64,000 nt of DNA from Pontibacillus salicampi (GTDB taxonomy: Bacteria; Bacillota; Bacilli; Bacillales; BH030062), in assembly GCF_042434395.1 (NCBI RefSeq), contig NZ_JBHLTP010000013.1:558001-622000 (forward strand), given 5' to 3'. The position numbers and the translations under genes are program-made. Position 1 is the stretch's first letter, and each line of letters begins with the position of its first letter. The notes beneath the pieces are model-generated. The model worked only from the letters and a program-made list of their open reading frames with translations. It searched no databases and was not told the DNA's origin. Below are positions 9,318 through 17,996 of the stretch, one piece after another.

Positions 9318-9653
9318 TTACTCGCTGTCGTCGTGTTCTGTTCCCCATATGTGCATTTGTTCGAGGATTGGCATTAGAGTGTTTCCTTTATCGGTCATGG
9401 AGTACTCCACTTTGGGAGGGATGGTATTATAAGCGACTCGTTGAATGAAGCCGTCCTCTTCCATTTCTTTTAGTTGTTGGCTCAATACTTTGTGTGTAAC
9501 TCCTGGGAGCAGTCTCCTTAATGCGTTATACCTTAAGGTTCCATCAACGCCTAAATGCCAGAGTATGACAGTTTTCCATTTTCCTCCTATTTTGCTTAAT
9601 GTATATTCTATAGAGCATTTTAGTTTGCCGTCTTTGTTTGTGGGAGTGTCCAT
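9318..9653 (-). CDS. HxlR family winged-helix transcriptional regulator
   Basis: 111 residues from MDTPTNK; this start fits the family better than an ATG 18 codons upstream and has AGGAAG before it. HxlR/YodB/CatR-type winged helix: CSIEYTLSKIGGKWKTVILWHL at the N-terminus, LPGVTHKVLSQQLKEME as recognition helix, VEYSMTDKG wing. A single cysteine at position 13 sits where the redox-sensing Cys of YodB/CatR/HypR lies, so quinone, aldehyde or disulfide stress sensing is plausible. It is divergent from a VOC dioxygenase/glyoxalase-type gene with a shared 120-bp promoter region, the usual layout for a local repressor and its target. Confidence 0.9.
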   Translation of the reverse strand: MDTPTNKDGKLKCSIEYTLSKIGGKWKTVILWHLGVDGTLRYNALRRLLPGVTHKVLSQQLKEMEEDGFIQRVAYNTIPPKVEYSMTDKGNTLMPILEQMHIWGTEHDDSE

Positions 9654-9706
9654 GAATGGTTTTCTTCCTTTCTTACCTCTAGGATAGTATCTTACAAAAA
9701 AGTGCA

Positions 9707-9738
9707 TACTTACATACGTAAAAATACAACAGTATAAT
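9707..9738 (+). promoter_or_regulatory. Promoter with candidate HxlR operator for the VOC gene
   Basis: TTACAT (9710-9715), 17 bp, TATAAT (9733-9738). The -35 overlaps the short inverted repeat TTAC-ATAC-GTAA (9710-9721), placed for repression by the divergent HxlR protein. Promoter match is seen directly; the operator assignment is inferred from position. Confidence 0.55.
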
Positions 9739-9775
9739 GATTTTGTATTGTAAAAAGCTTAAGGAGGATGAACGT

Positions 9776-10270
9776 ATGTTAACATATCCAAGATCATTTT
9801 CTCACATTGGCTTATCGGTTCCAAATCTGGACGAGGCTGTGAAATTTTATACAGAGGTATTTGGCTGGTATGTCATCATGGAGCCTTCAGAAGTGAAAAA
9901 TGATGATACTCCAATTGGCCAGATGTGCCGTGATGTATTCGGGAATGATTGGGAGCAGTTTAGGATTGCTCATTTGTCTACGGGGGATAGAATTGGTGTG
10001 GAAATGTTTGAGTTTCCTGAAAATGAACAACCGGAGGACAATTTTGAGTATTGGAAAACTGGTATCTTCCATTTCTGTATCCAAGACCCTGATATTGAAG
10101 GCATTGTGGAGAAAATTAAAGCGCATGGCGGGAAGCAGCGCATGCCTATTAGAGAATACTATCCAGGGGAAAAGCCGTTTAAGATGGTCTATGTAGAAGA
10201 TCCTTTCGGAAATATTTTTGAAATTTATACACATAGCTATGAACTGACATATTCTGAAGGTGCATACTAA
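9776..10270 (+). CDS. VOC family protein (glyoxalase/extradiol dioxygenase fold)
   Basis: 164 residues starting at MLTYPRSFSHIG, chosen because AAGGAGG lies 8 bases upstream; an in-frame ATG 13 codons earlier lacks a ribosome site. Vicinal-oxygen-chelate fold in two beta-alpha-beta-beta-beta modules, with likely metal ligands in SHIGLSV (His), GVEMFEF (Glu), IFHFCIQD (His) and NIFEIYTH (Glu). Members detoxify electrophiles (glyoxalase I, thiol transfer) or cleave catechols. With the divergent HxlR regulator this most resembles the quinone/aldehyde response pairs of bacilli. Ends at a strong terminator shared with ppc. Confidence 0.88.
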   Translation: MLTYPRSFSHIGLSVPNLDEAVKFYTEVFGWYVIMEPSEVKNDDTPIGQMCRDVFGNDWEQFRIAHLSTGDRIGVEMFEFPENEQPEDNFEYWKTGIFHFCIQDPDIEGIVEKIKAHGGKQRMPIREYYPGEKPFKMVYVEDPFGNIFEIYTHSYELTYSEGAY

Positions 10271-10272
10271 GC

Positions 10273-10310
10273 AAAAAGCCGAAGCTCCAACAATGGAGCT
10301 TCGGCTTTTT
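10273..10310 (+). terminator. Bidirectional terminator between VOC gene and ppc
   Basis: AAAAAGCCGAAGCTCC / GGAGCTTCGGCTTTTT, a perfect 16-bp stem with a 6-nt loop; A and T runs on both sides serve both converging genes. Confidence 0.92.
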
Positions 10311-10368
10311 GTATTTCCATTTAATAAAAGGGCCTCATGCTCGGGCCTGCAGCACCCTTTCCTAAGCA

Positions 10369-13125
10369 TCAACCTGTGTTTCGAAGACCTGCCGCAATAC
10401 CGCTAATCGTTAGCAGTACTTCTGTTAGTAGTTCTGTGTCTGGTTCTTCAGAGGAGCGCAATTCCTCAATAAGGTCTACTTGAAGGAAGTTTAATGGGTC
10501 CACGTATGGATTACGTCTTCTTACAGATTCCTGGATAGTGCTTTGATTGTCCAGTAAGTGACTGGACCCAGTGATCTGCAATAGTATTTGTTCCGTACGC
10601 TTATATTCTTCGACAATATCGTTATAAATACGTTCTCCCATTTCCTGATCGCCAACAAGTGTTACGTACTCTTTTGCTGTTTGCATATCCGCTTTCATAA
10701 GGGCCATCTGCAGGTTATCAATGGTAGAGCGGAAGAAAGGCCATTGCTGATACATATGCTGTAATAACGCTAGGTTGTCGTCGCCTTGTGATGCATACTG
10801 CTGTAATCCCGTACCAGCAGCGTACCATCCAGGTAATAGATGGCGGTTTTGAGTCCAGGCGAATACCCATGGAATAGCGCGTAAGTTTTCAAACTTAGAG
10901 CTATCCTTTCGTTTCATTGGTCGTGATCCTATATTGAACTGACTAATTTCCTTTAATGGTGTTACTTCATTAAAGTAGGTTAAAAAGTCATTATTTCCAA
11001 ATACAAGAGAATGGTATTTCTTAAGGGAAATGTCAGAAATCTCTTCCATTGCTCGCTCCCAGTTTTCCTCACGGTGGTGAGCTTGTTCTGATTCCTTGGA
11101 GATATTGGCTGCGCCTTCCAGTAAGGTGGAAGCAGCTTGCTCAAGACTTCGGTACGCAATGTCCGATAATAGATATCTGGAGGAAAGTACCTCTCCCTGC
11201 TCGGTAATTTTCACATCCTCACCTAACGTCTCCACAGGCTGAGAGAGAAGGCTTCGATTTAGTGGTCCGCCACCACGTCCAAGAGACCCGCCACGGCCAT
11301 GGAAAAATTTCAGGCGAATGTTGTATTCCTTAGCCATGTCATGAATTTCCTGCTGAGCTTTGTATAGCTTCCAGTTAGCAGTTAATGTACCGCCATCTTT
11401 ACTTCCATCTGAATAGCCAAGCATAATTTCCTGTGATTGGTTTCGTTGCTTCAAATGATTGCTATAGCTATCTAATTCAAATAGCGTTTGAAGTATTTCT
11501 GGTCCAGCAATGAGGTCATCAACTGTTTCTAAAAGTGGTGCTACGTGTAGATCACTCTCCGTGTGACCATCTGCATGAAGGCGATAGATTCCTGCTTCCT
11601 TCGCAAGAACAAGCACTTCTAAAATATCACTGACCGATTCCGTCATACTAATAAGGTACACTTCAATAGAACGCTTGCCAAATTCCTTATGTGCCTGGCG
11701 TATCGTTTGGAACACATGGAGCATATCCTGCGTTTCTTTAGAATAATCTTCATTTAATAAGGATATAGGGCGAGGATCTTGTAAAATTTTATCCAGTGTT
11801 TCAATCTTTTCCTCTTCAGAAAGGGCGCGATAATCCTCTGTTATGTTGACCTTATGCAGCAGTTCCGTTATGGCTGCCTCGTGTTCTCCGCTATGGTTAC
11901 GAATGTCTAGAGTTGCTAAGTGGAAGCCAAATAATTCTACTTGGCGAATTAGTTTTCTTAACAGCTTTAGTTCCCTTCCAGACGGCTGATGCATTTTTGT
12001 GCTGTTTTTAATCATATAAAGGTCGTCAAGCAACTGGTGGTGATCCTCATAACCGATTTCTGATTGTCCTACCTGGCGAAGCCGGTCTAACATAACGGCG
12101 AATTTACGACGATAAATTTCCTGGCTCACACGCCATTTACTCGCTGATGGAATTTGAGGCTCTTCTTGTAATACAGACTGAGTAAGTTCCTCGCTCACCT
12201 TTATTCGATCTGTTGTATGGCTGAAACGTTTCATTAATTCCACAATCGTTTCCTCATACTTCTTTAACGCGAGATTTCGATGCTCTTCGAGGGTGGACCA
12301 CGTTATATCAGCTGTTACATTCGGGTTTCCGTCGCGGTCACCGCCAATCCAAGATCCAAAGCGAAGGAAGTTTGGAACTACCCAATCCTTCTCAGGAAAC
12401 TCGTCTTCTAAGCAATCTTCAAGCTCCTGATGAATGTCAGGAAGCACATCAAATAACGTCTCGTCAAAGTAGTATAAACCATTGCGAACTTCATCCATTA
12501 CACTAGGTTTCCGTTGACGAAGTTCATTCGTCTGCCAAAGTGCTGTTACCTCATTAAAGAGACTTTCCTGCAGGTTAGTTCTCTCCTTGGACGTGAGTAA
12601 TGGATGATCCAACTGCTGCAAAATAGTCGCAATTCGTTTTTGAATTTCCAGTACTGATCGTTTTGTAGCCTCCGTCGGATGAGCCGTAATAATAAGCTCT
12701 AAAGAAAGCTTATGTAGTACGGATTGTATCGTATCCTCAGAAATATCATTTTGTCTCAGGGATTGTGTGGCACTTTCAAGGGAAAAAGGCTGAATACCAT
12801 GATCGTCACGGGTTTGATACTCTCTTCTGCGACGAATTCTATGATTTTGTTCGGCGATATTAACTAAATGAAAGTAGATGGAGAAGGCTCGAATGACCTG
12901 CTGGCGCATTGGTGGTTCTAGCTTGCCTATTTCATCCTTTAAGGCATGATAAGTATCTTCCTTATATTCCTCACGTAGCTCTTTCGTAAGAGTACGAATG
13001 GACTCTACCTTATTTAATAGTTCTGTACCTCCATGATGTACCAGAATATCCCCTAATATATGGCCTAATTGATTAACATCACGTCGTAAAGGGGTTGTAT
13101 GATCATTTGGAGTATAAGTTGACAT
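10369..13125 (-). CDS. ppc: Phosphoenolpyruvate carboxylase
   Basis: 918 residues, full length for bacterial PEPC. It makes oxaloacetate from PEP and bicarbonate, refilling the TCA cycle. Seen: ITAHPTEATKRS with catalytic His149, GGDRDGNPNVT, GYSDGSKDGG, the glycine-rich FHGRGGSLGRGGGP loop (about residue 605-618) and the conserved C-terminal tail ending GLRNTG. Bacilli normally use pyruvate carboxylase for anaplerosis, so ppc is an accessory but well-known trait of some halophilic Bacillaceae. Transcribed alone; the 413-bp upstream region has a possible leader hairpin (13211-13262). Confidence 0.98.
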   Translation of the reverse strand: MSTYTPNDHTTPLRRDVNQLGHILGDILVHHGGTELLNKVESIRTLTKELREEYKEDTYHALKDEIGKLEPPMRQQVIRAFSIYFHLVNIAEQNHRIRRRREYQTRDDHGIQPFSLESATQSLRQNDISEDTIQSVLHKLSLELIITAHPTEATKRSVLEIQKRIATILQQLDHPLLTSKERTNLQESLFNEVTALWQTNELRQRKPSVMDEVRNGLYYFDETLFDVLPDIHQELEDCLEDEFPEKDWVVPNFLRFGSWIGGDRDGNPNVTADITWSTLEEHRNLALKKYEETIVELMKRFSHTTDRIKVSEELTQSVLQEEPQIPSASKWRVSQEIYRRKFAVMLDRLRQVGQSEIGYEDHHQLLDDLYMIKNSTKMHQPSGRELKLLRKLIRQVELFGFHLATLDIRNHSGEHEAAITELLHKVNITEDYRALSEEEKIETLDKILQDPRPISLLNEDYSKETQDMLHVFQTIRQAHKEFGKRSIEVYLISMTESVSDILEVLVLAKEAGIYRLHADGHTESDLHVAPLLETVDDLIAGPEILQTLFELDSYSNHLKQRNQSQEIMLGYSDGSKDGGTLTANWKLYKAQQEIHDMAKEYNIRLKFFHGRGGSLGRGGGPLNRSLLSQPVETLGEDVKITEQGEVLSSRYLLSDIAYRSLEQAASTLLEGAANISKESEQAHHREENWERAMEEISDISLKKYHSLVFGNNDFLTYFNEVTPLKEISQFNIGSRPMKRKDSSKFENLRAIPWVFAWTQNRHLLPGWYAAGTGLQQYASQGDDNLALLQHMYQQWPFFRSTIDNLQMALMKADMQTAKEYVTLVGDQEMGERIYNDIVEEYKRTEQILLQITGSSHLLDNQSTIQESVRRRNPYVDPLNFLQVDLIEELRSSEEPDTELLTEVLLTISGIAAGLRNTG

Positions 13126-13538
13126 GTTTAGACACCATCCTATATGTTAAATTCTTAATAACGCTACAAACTTGTTATCATAAGCGGCAGTAGAGCATAA
13201 ACACTTATGGAGAGAAAAAAGATTGCTGTCCATTATCATATGGATAACTTGTAGCAGCCTTTCTTTCACAATATTTTAATAATAATACTATCATAGCTTG
13301 GCGGTTTTGGTAAGAAACGATGCTAAAATGAGATAGGAACGTATGATACTTATATCATACCGAGATTATATTTTCCCCGCTCCCGTTTATATATTCCTTC
13401 TCTTCCTTCACATTAAGCATCTTCACAAAACATTTCATAAGAAAAAGAAGGAATTTGTCTGTGTTAGTCTAATACACTTTAAGAAGATGTTCTTAGTAAA
13501 GAACAAGAGCAGCTATTACTTATGGAGGAGTTGGTTGT
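13126..13538. other. Divergent upstream region of ppc and the SGNH gene
   Basis: 413 bases without a credible gene. On the ppc side, minus strand, there is a bulged hairpin at about 13211-13262 (GCTG...TCCAT / ATGGA-CAGC) followed by CTTTTTT, which could be a leader terminator. On the plus side is a 20-bp palindrome at 13341-13360 and GGAGGAG at 13524-13530. Confidence 0.5.
13341..13360. promoter_or_regulatory. 20-bp palindrome, candidate operator
   Basis: GTATGAT-ACTTAT-ATCATAC: perfect 7-bp arms around a 6-bp spacer, about 180 bp upstream of the CWB2 esterase gene. Size and symmetry suit a dimeric regulator; the protein is unknown. Confidence 0.35.
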
Positions 13539-15182
13539 TTGGTGATTAAGAAAGGGAAATTTTATATCCTCGCTTGTGTTATGCTAATGTGGTCTTTTTT
13601 ATTTCCTCTTGTAGCAGCAGCAACTACAGAAAAACAGCCTATGTCACCACCATTAAGCTATGTCGCTCTTGGCGATTCCTTGGCAGCTGGGATTCAATCC
13701 GATTCTTCCCAAGGGTTAGGGTATAGTGACTACCTCGCTCAAAAGCTAGAGAGCATTGATTACTTAGGTGCGTTTACGAAGTCGTTTGCTGTTCCAGGCT
13801 ATACGTCAAATGACGTCAGGGAAGGGCTGAAGCAGCCTCAGCAGGTTCAGGCTATTGCCGAAGCGGATATTGTAACGATATCGGTTGGAGCTAATGATTT
13901 CCTTAAGGTGTGGAAGGAAAATCCTGAGCATTTACAAGATCCTAATGTAACCTCGGCATTATTTGCAAAGCTTGGCGAGAACTACACGAATATAGTGAAG
14001 ACCATACACAAGATTAATCCTTCCAGCAAAGTGTACATCATGGGCTACTATAATGCCTTTTATGCCTATCCAGAAGCGGAGCAGCAAAATTTAGTTGCTC
14101 TGATGCACAAAATTAATCAACTCATAGAATCTGTCACAAGAGCCGAAGGCCAAACATTTGTACCAACCTTTTCGCTTATAGAAAAAAATTACCCTGTTTA
14201 TTTACCAAATCCGGAAAATATTCATCCAGGTTCTGAAGGCTATAAAGTAATTACCTCCGCGTTTTGGGAGGCGATGAAAGAGGAGCTTCCCGTCACGATA
14301 AAGCGAATTGCTGGAAAAGATAGATATGAGACAGCAATAGCTATCTCTCAAGAAGGATGGGAAGCATCGGATATCGTTGTATTGGCAAGAGGGGACACGT
14401 TCCCTGACGCTCTGGCTGGAGCACCTCTCGCCCATTTATTAGATGCTCCGATTCTTCTTACTAAACCTAACGAGTTATTAGAAAGTGTATCAACAGAATT
14501 GCATCGTCTTAACGCCAAAAAAGTGTATGTGCTAGGCGGTCCAGGTGCATTAGCGGAAGAACACATATTTAAGGAGCTGGAACGGTTAGGATATACTCCT
14601 ATTCGGGTTGCAGGGAAAGATAGATATGAAACAGCGGTGCGTATTGCTGAAAAAATGGAAGCAGAGGCCTTAGGAAGCAGTAAAACTGCTATTGTAGCAA
14701 ATGGCAGCAAGTATCCTGATGCTCTATCAGCTGCCTCTTATGCTGCTGAAACGGGCACTGCCATTTACTTAACAAAAGCAGAGTCTGTTCCAGAAATCAC
14801 GAAAACCGCTTTAGCGGAAATGAATCGAACTCTACTCATTGGTGGTCCCACTGCCATTTCAGAGAAAGCTGCTCAAACCATGCCTAACACAACTCGTTAC
14901 GCTGGGGTGGATCGGTATCAAACCTCTGTCACTGTTACAAGGGAATTAAATCCTTCATCCAAAGTTTTTCTAGCAACAGGTGAAACATTCGCAGACGCGC
15001 TTACCGGATCGGTTTTAGCCGCTAAGTGGGATTATAGCTTCTTGCTGGTTCCTCCGCACCACCTCCATGATTCTATTGAAACAGTTGCGGAGGAAATGGA
15101 TGTGTTTCGATTTACTATTCTAGGGGGAGAGGGAGCTATTAACCCTGCCTACGAAAAACAATTAACTAAATTCAGACCATAA
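13539..15182 (+). CDS. Secreted SGNH/GDSL esterase with three CWB2 repeats
   Basis: About 547 residues. Signal peptide (1-27, cleavage near VAAA), SGNH hydrolase domain (about 38-250) and three cell-wall-binding repeat 2 modules (about 255-547; RIAGKDRYETA, RVAGKDRYETA, RYAGVDRYQTS). Hydrolase blocks: YVALGDSLAAG (nucleophile Ser47), SVGAND (Asn119), ENIHPGS (His229). The acidic member, normally Asp three residues before the His, is Glu226 here. Likely a wall-attached deacylase or lipase; substrate unknown. The start is TTG (13539) or the next codon GTG (13542), GGAGGAG being 8 or 11 bases upstream. Its anchor matches that of the GH97 protein. Confidence 0.92.
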   Translation: MVIKKGKFYILACVMLMWSFLFPLVAAATTEKQPMSPPLSYVALGDSLAAGIQSDSSQGLGYSDYLAQKLESIDYLGAFTKSFAVPGYTSNDVREGLKQPQQVQAIAEADIVTISVGANDFLKVWKENPEHLQDPNVTSALFAKLGENYTNIVKTIHKINPSSKVYIMGYYNAFYAYPEAEQQNLVALMHKINQLIESVTRAEGQTFVPTFSLIEKNYPVYLPNPENIHPGSEGYKVITSAFWEAMKEELPVTIKRIAGKDRYETAIAISQEGWEASDIVVLARGDTFPDALAGAPLAHLLDAPILLTKPNELLESVSTELHRLNAKKVYVLGGPGALAEEHIFKELERLGYTPIRVAGKDRYETAVRIAEKMEAEALGSSKTAIVANGSKYPDALSAASYAAETGTAIYLTKAESVPEITKTALAEMNRTLLIGGPTAISEKAAQTMPNTTRYAGVDRYQTSVTVTRELNPSSKVFLATGETFADALTGSVLAAKWDYSFLLVPPHHLHDSIETVAEEMDVFRFTILGGEGAINPAYEKQLTKFRP

Positions 15183-15193
15183 CAATAAAGGGA

Positions 15194-15251
15194 TAGGCAG
15201 TTTAGTGTAGGAGTACCATTATTGCCAGGTACGCTATGCTAAACTGCTTTT
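15194..15251 (+). terminator. Terminator of the SGNH/CWB2 gene
   Basis: Long imperfect stem: GGCAGTTTAG...GTACC pairing with GGTAC...CTAAACTGC, followed by TTTTG. Confidence 0.75.
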
Positions 15252-15375
15252 GTATGCTGCATACTGTTCTGACGAAAGGTGCATTCCAACAACAGCAACT
15301 GTTTCTAAAGGTAAGAATTACATAGTAGAATAGAAGTCAAGAGCTTGGTGTTCTATCAAAATGGGAGGTGACAAG

Positions 15376-15498
15376 ATGAATTTAGTTCAAATCAGTATCT
15401 TCTTCGGCAGTCTGGGAATATTCTTTGTAGGAATTGCCAGTCTATGGGCTGTGTCTATTTACGATAAGAAGATAAAAATGCTACAGGAGAAGGAATAA
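15376..15498 (+). CDS. Small single-span membrane protein, 40 residues
   Basis: Starts MNLVQISIFFGSLGIFF after an excellent GGGAGGTGACAAG ribosome site and ends TAA at 15496-15498. One membrane helix (about 5-28) is followed by a short basic and acidic tail (YDKKIKM...QEKE), giving an N-out/C-in topology by the positive-inside rule. No family is recognised. It stands alone between the SGNH gene terminator and the convergent DUF2867 gene. The strong ribosome site and clean helix make translation likely. Confidence 0.65.
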   Translation: MNLVQISIFFGSLGIFFVGIASLWAVSIYDKKIKMLQEKE

Positions 15499-15581
15499 AA
15501 TGAATGTAGTTTGTTTGAGGAATAAAGAGTAAAGAGGACCCGAAATACGAGCAGTATTCACGGATCCTAAATGGGATTCCA

Positions 15582-17033
15582 TTATGTTTCTGTGGTAACG
15601 AGGATAGGGTTGTTCGGAGGGTGGACTTCTAGCTTCATTAAGTGCTTGTGGAATTGGTACATAACCCATAAATGAGCCTTGGCCTGTGTGTAGCGATAAA
15701 TAAACCATGGTAAAGATGGCAAATAATCATGAATGGCTACAATACACTCATCACTATGTGGTATCCTGCGAAATTCGAGTCGCCCTCGCTTGTTTTCTGC
15801 CTTATTCTCAAATGCTCCTCCGGTTATATAATAGAGGGATCGATTTACTGTGCTTCTATCCTCAGAATAACGAAACGTCAACAATGGCAGGGAGAGCAAA
15901 CGGGTTTGGATGGAATACTCATTTGTTTCATCTACTTCGATTTTCAAGAAGGGATGAATTAACTGATGGAGCCAAATCATATAGTAATTCGACACCCAAT
16001 CCGCGTCTTTTCCAGCGGGCAGTGGAATTCGCTGGACAGAGCGCACATCCTGCTGGATAGAGGGGGCATTAGGTTTCATGACCGATTTACGTTCCTTGGC
16101 ATTCTGTTTCTCTTCTTGTAGTGTTTGGTGAACGGATTGTTTAAAAGTGATCTTACCAAAGCTGATTTCTTCATCCATATGTTCGGGTTTAGCTGTCATT
16201 GGATGCGTAAGGCTTTCAATCAGCGGATACACCATCTCCTTTGGACTGTTAGTTGTGAGACTCACCCATAGTCGGGAAAGTTTCACGGTAAGAAACGGAA
16301 CATTAATCATTTTCCGTCTAAGTCCCATTACTTCTGTGGTTTGCCGCATCATCTCCTTATAGGACATAATTTCAGGGCCCCCTATATCAATGGCCCGGTT
16401 GGACAATGTTTGATTACCTATACTTTTGTCCAATGCAGTTAATACGTCTGGAAGTGCAATGGGATGTGTCTTTGTTCTAGTCCATTTTGGAAGTACCATG
16501 ACAGGTAGTCGTTTCACCAGCTTCTTTAATATTGGAAAAGAAGAGCCTTTAGGTCCAACAATTAATCCTGCTCTTATGGTGGTTACTGGAGTGCCATAAG
16601 CTCTAAGTATATTCTCAACTTCAAGACGGCTGCTCAAATGGCGAGAAAGCTTTTCGTTCTCAGGGATAATGCCGCTTAAGTACACAATCTGCTTGAGTCT
16701 TTGCTTTTTAGCAGCCTGAGCGAAATTATCTGCTAGAATAACATCCATGTTTTCAAAGGATCCCTGGGTGAGCTTAGCGGAGGGCTTCATAGAATGGACA
16801 AGATACACTGCAAAATCTACACCTTCTAACGCTTTTTCAGCATCAGACATTGAAAACAAATCGCAGGAACGCCATGTTACCTGTGCTGTATCTTGCTTAT
16901 TATTAATGTTTCTAGAAAGGGCAACAACATCAGCGTGCTCTGTCAACTTATTTACTAAGTGGTGACCAATATATCCGCTGGCACCAGTGAGCGCTACAAC
17001 TGGTCTCTTTTTCGTCTCCTGATTTTTCATCAT
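15582..17033 (-). CDS. SDR-like NAD(P)-binding protein with C-terminal DUF2867 domain
   Basis: 483 residues. N-terminal Rossmann domain opens with VVALTGASGYIGHHLV (Gly-rich dinucleotide loop) and continues as an atypical SDR/NmrA-like fold (VYLSGIIP, IRAGLIVGP); the C-terminal part (about 320-475) has the DUF2867 signature LYYITGGAF, EFRRIP and AIHDYLPSLPWFIYR. Length and architecture match E. coli YbjT. Function unknown; probably a redox or isomerase enzyme of the inner membrane surface or cytosol. GGGAGGATT precedes two adjacent ATGs (17033, 17030). Converges with the small membrane-protein gene. Confidence 0.87.
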   Translation of the reverse strand: MMKNQETKKRPVVALTGASGYIGHHLVNKLTEHADVVALSRNINNKQDTAQVTWRSCDLFSMSDAEKALEGVDFAVYLVHSMKPSAKLTQGSFENMDVILADNFAQAAKKQRLKQIVYLSGIIPENEKLSRHLSSRLEVENILRAYGTPVTTIRAGLIVGPKGSSFPILKKLVKRLPVMVLPKWTRTKTHPIALPDVLTALDKSIGNQTLSNRAIDIGGPEIMSYKEMMRQTTEVMGLRRKMINVPFLTVKLSRLWVSLTTNSPKEMVYPLIESLTHPMTAKPEHMDEEISFGKITFKQSVHQTLQEEKQNAKERKSVMKPNAPSIQQDVRSVQRIPLPAGKDADWVSNYYMIWLHQLIHPFLKIEVDETNEYSIQTRLLSLPLLTFRYSEDRSTVNRSLYYITGGAFENKAENKRGRLEFRRIPHSDECIVAIHDYLPSLPWFIYRYTQAKAHLWVMYQFHKHLMKLEVHPPNNPILVTTET

Positions 17034-17176
17034 TGAATCCTCCCCATAATGATGTACTATCTAGTGCTTTCCCTGAATATCGGTAGTTGTAACAATTCGA
17101 GGTGTTAACATCGGAGCATGCAGAATGGGGAGCCTTCTCCCTTCTTTAGTAGTCCAGCATTAATTGCCGATCCGAT

Positions 17177-17560
17177 TCAGCCTGTATGGTGTTTCCTATT
17201 TTGATAGGCGGTTTTCCGGCCCATTGCTTTATTTAACAGTAATTGCATCTCTTCTCGGCTTGCTGTATCTACAAAAGGGTCTTCCTCTCTCCAATCGAGA
17301 GAATATAGGAGAAAACAACGCTTCATCCTTCTGAAATAAAAAACAGAGTTTGGGTGTGTATCAAAGTAAGCACGGACCATATTTCTCCTGCTGTAACTCC
17401 AGCGTATCAGTTTCAAATTTAGGACTCCTTTCTGATGACTTCTTCTAATTCGAACATTTGTTCCTCGATTATAGCACGGAGACATAATATTTTTAACTAG
17501 TAAGCTGATGTAAATTAGTAGAATGATAGTTAAGATGGAAGTGAAAAGGGTATGGTGCAA
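17177..17560 (-). CDS. Hypothetical protein, doubtful
   Basis: An open frame of up to 127 codons with a hydrophobic N-terminus and a soluble C-terminus. The longest form begins at TTG without a ribosome site; an internal ATG at codon 61 (MVRAYF) has AGGAGA five bases upstream and would give 67 residues. The segment DWREEDPFVDTASREEMQLLL reads like real protein. No family is recognised. It fills an otherwise empty gap between the DUF2867 gene and a VOC gene; treat as uncertain. Confidence 0.35.
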   Translation of the reverse strand: MHHTLFTSILTIILLIYISLLVKNIMSPCYNRGTNVRIRRSHQKGVLNLKLIRWSYSRRNMVRAYFDTHPNSVFYFRRMKRCFLLYSLDWREEDPFVDTASREEMQLLLNKAMGRKTAYQNRKHHTG

Positions 17561-17588
17561 GAAAGATGGTAAGGGAGGTTCATAAAGG

Positions 17589-17939
17589 ATGAAAACAAAT
17601 TTAGAGCATGTCCGAGCGAACGTACTTAATTTGGAGGCGGCTATAAAGTGGTATAAATCCGTTTTAGGGTTTGAAGTGACAGGACAATGGCCGCCTGAGG
17701 AGCCAAACTACGCACATTTTGGCGGGGAAGGTGGAGCTACCTTTGCTATCATGGAGGATGAGCTTGTTCCTTCTCGAGGAAGGTTTAATTTTACTGTAGA
17801 TCATGTGGAAGAGTATTGGGAGCAAGTGAAGGATAATGCTGTTATTGTTGAGGAGTTATTCGAAACTGACTATGGAAGTAAAAAATTCACGATAAAGGAT
17901 TTAGATGGTAATGAGCTAGGTTTTGTGCAAAGGAAATAA
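17589..17939 (+). CDS. VOC family protein (glyoxalase/bleomycin-resistance type)
   Basis: 116 residues, the size of a single two-module VOC protein. Starts MKTNLEHVRANVLNLEAAIKWYK, with YAHFGGEGGATFAI and GNELGFVQ marking the second module; the usual metal ligand positions are His7 and Glu residues near the C-terminus. Likely binds a metal or a small drug; substrate unknown. GGGAGG lies 13 bases upstream and AAAGG immediately before the ATG. Closed by a strong terminator that overlaps the upstream region of the following GNAT gene. Confidence 0.85.
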   Translation: MKTNLEHVRANVLNLEAAIKWYKSVLGFEVTGQWPPEEPNYAHFGGEGGATFAIMEDELVPSRGRFNFTVDHVEEYWEQVKDNAVIVEELFETDYGSKKFTIKDLDGNELGFVQRK

Positions 17940-17944
17940 GAGGG

Positions 17945-17976
17945 AAGCCCACATGATGATGTGTGGGCTTTTTTTA
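17945..17976 (+). terminator. Terminator after the VOC gene
   Basis: AAGCCCACAT / ATGTGTGGGCTT stem with seven T residues. It precedes the GNAT start by about 20 bases, so the GNAT gene needs its own promoter or readthrough. Confidence 0.85.
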
Positions 17977-17996
17977 TAGGAAGGGAGAGGATGGAA

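Noticed and set aside
9887..10372. 161-codon minus-strand frame opposite the VOC gene
   Set aside because: Antisense shadow crossing the terminator; no ribosome site.
13343..13549. 68-codon plus-strand frame before the SGNH gene
   Set aside because: No ribosome site, overlaps the SGNH start and a palindrome, composition is not protein-like.
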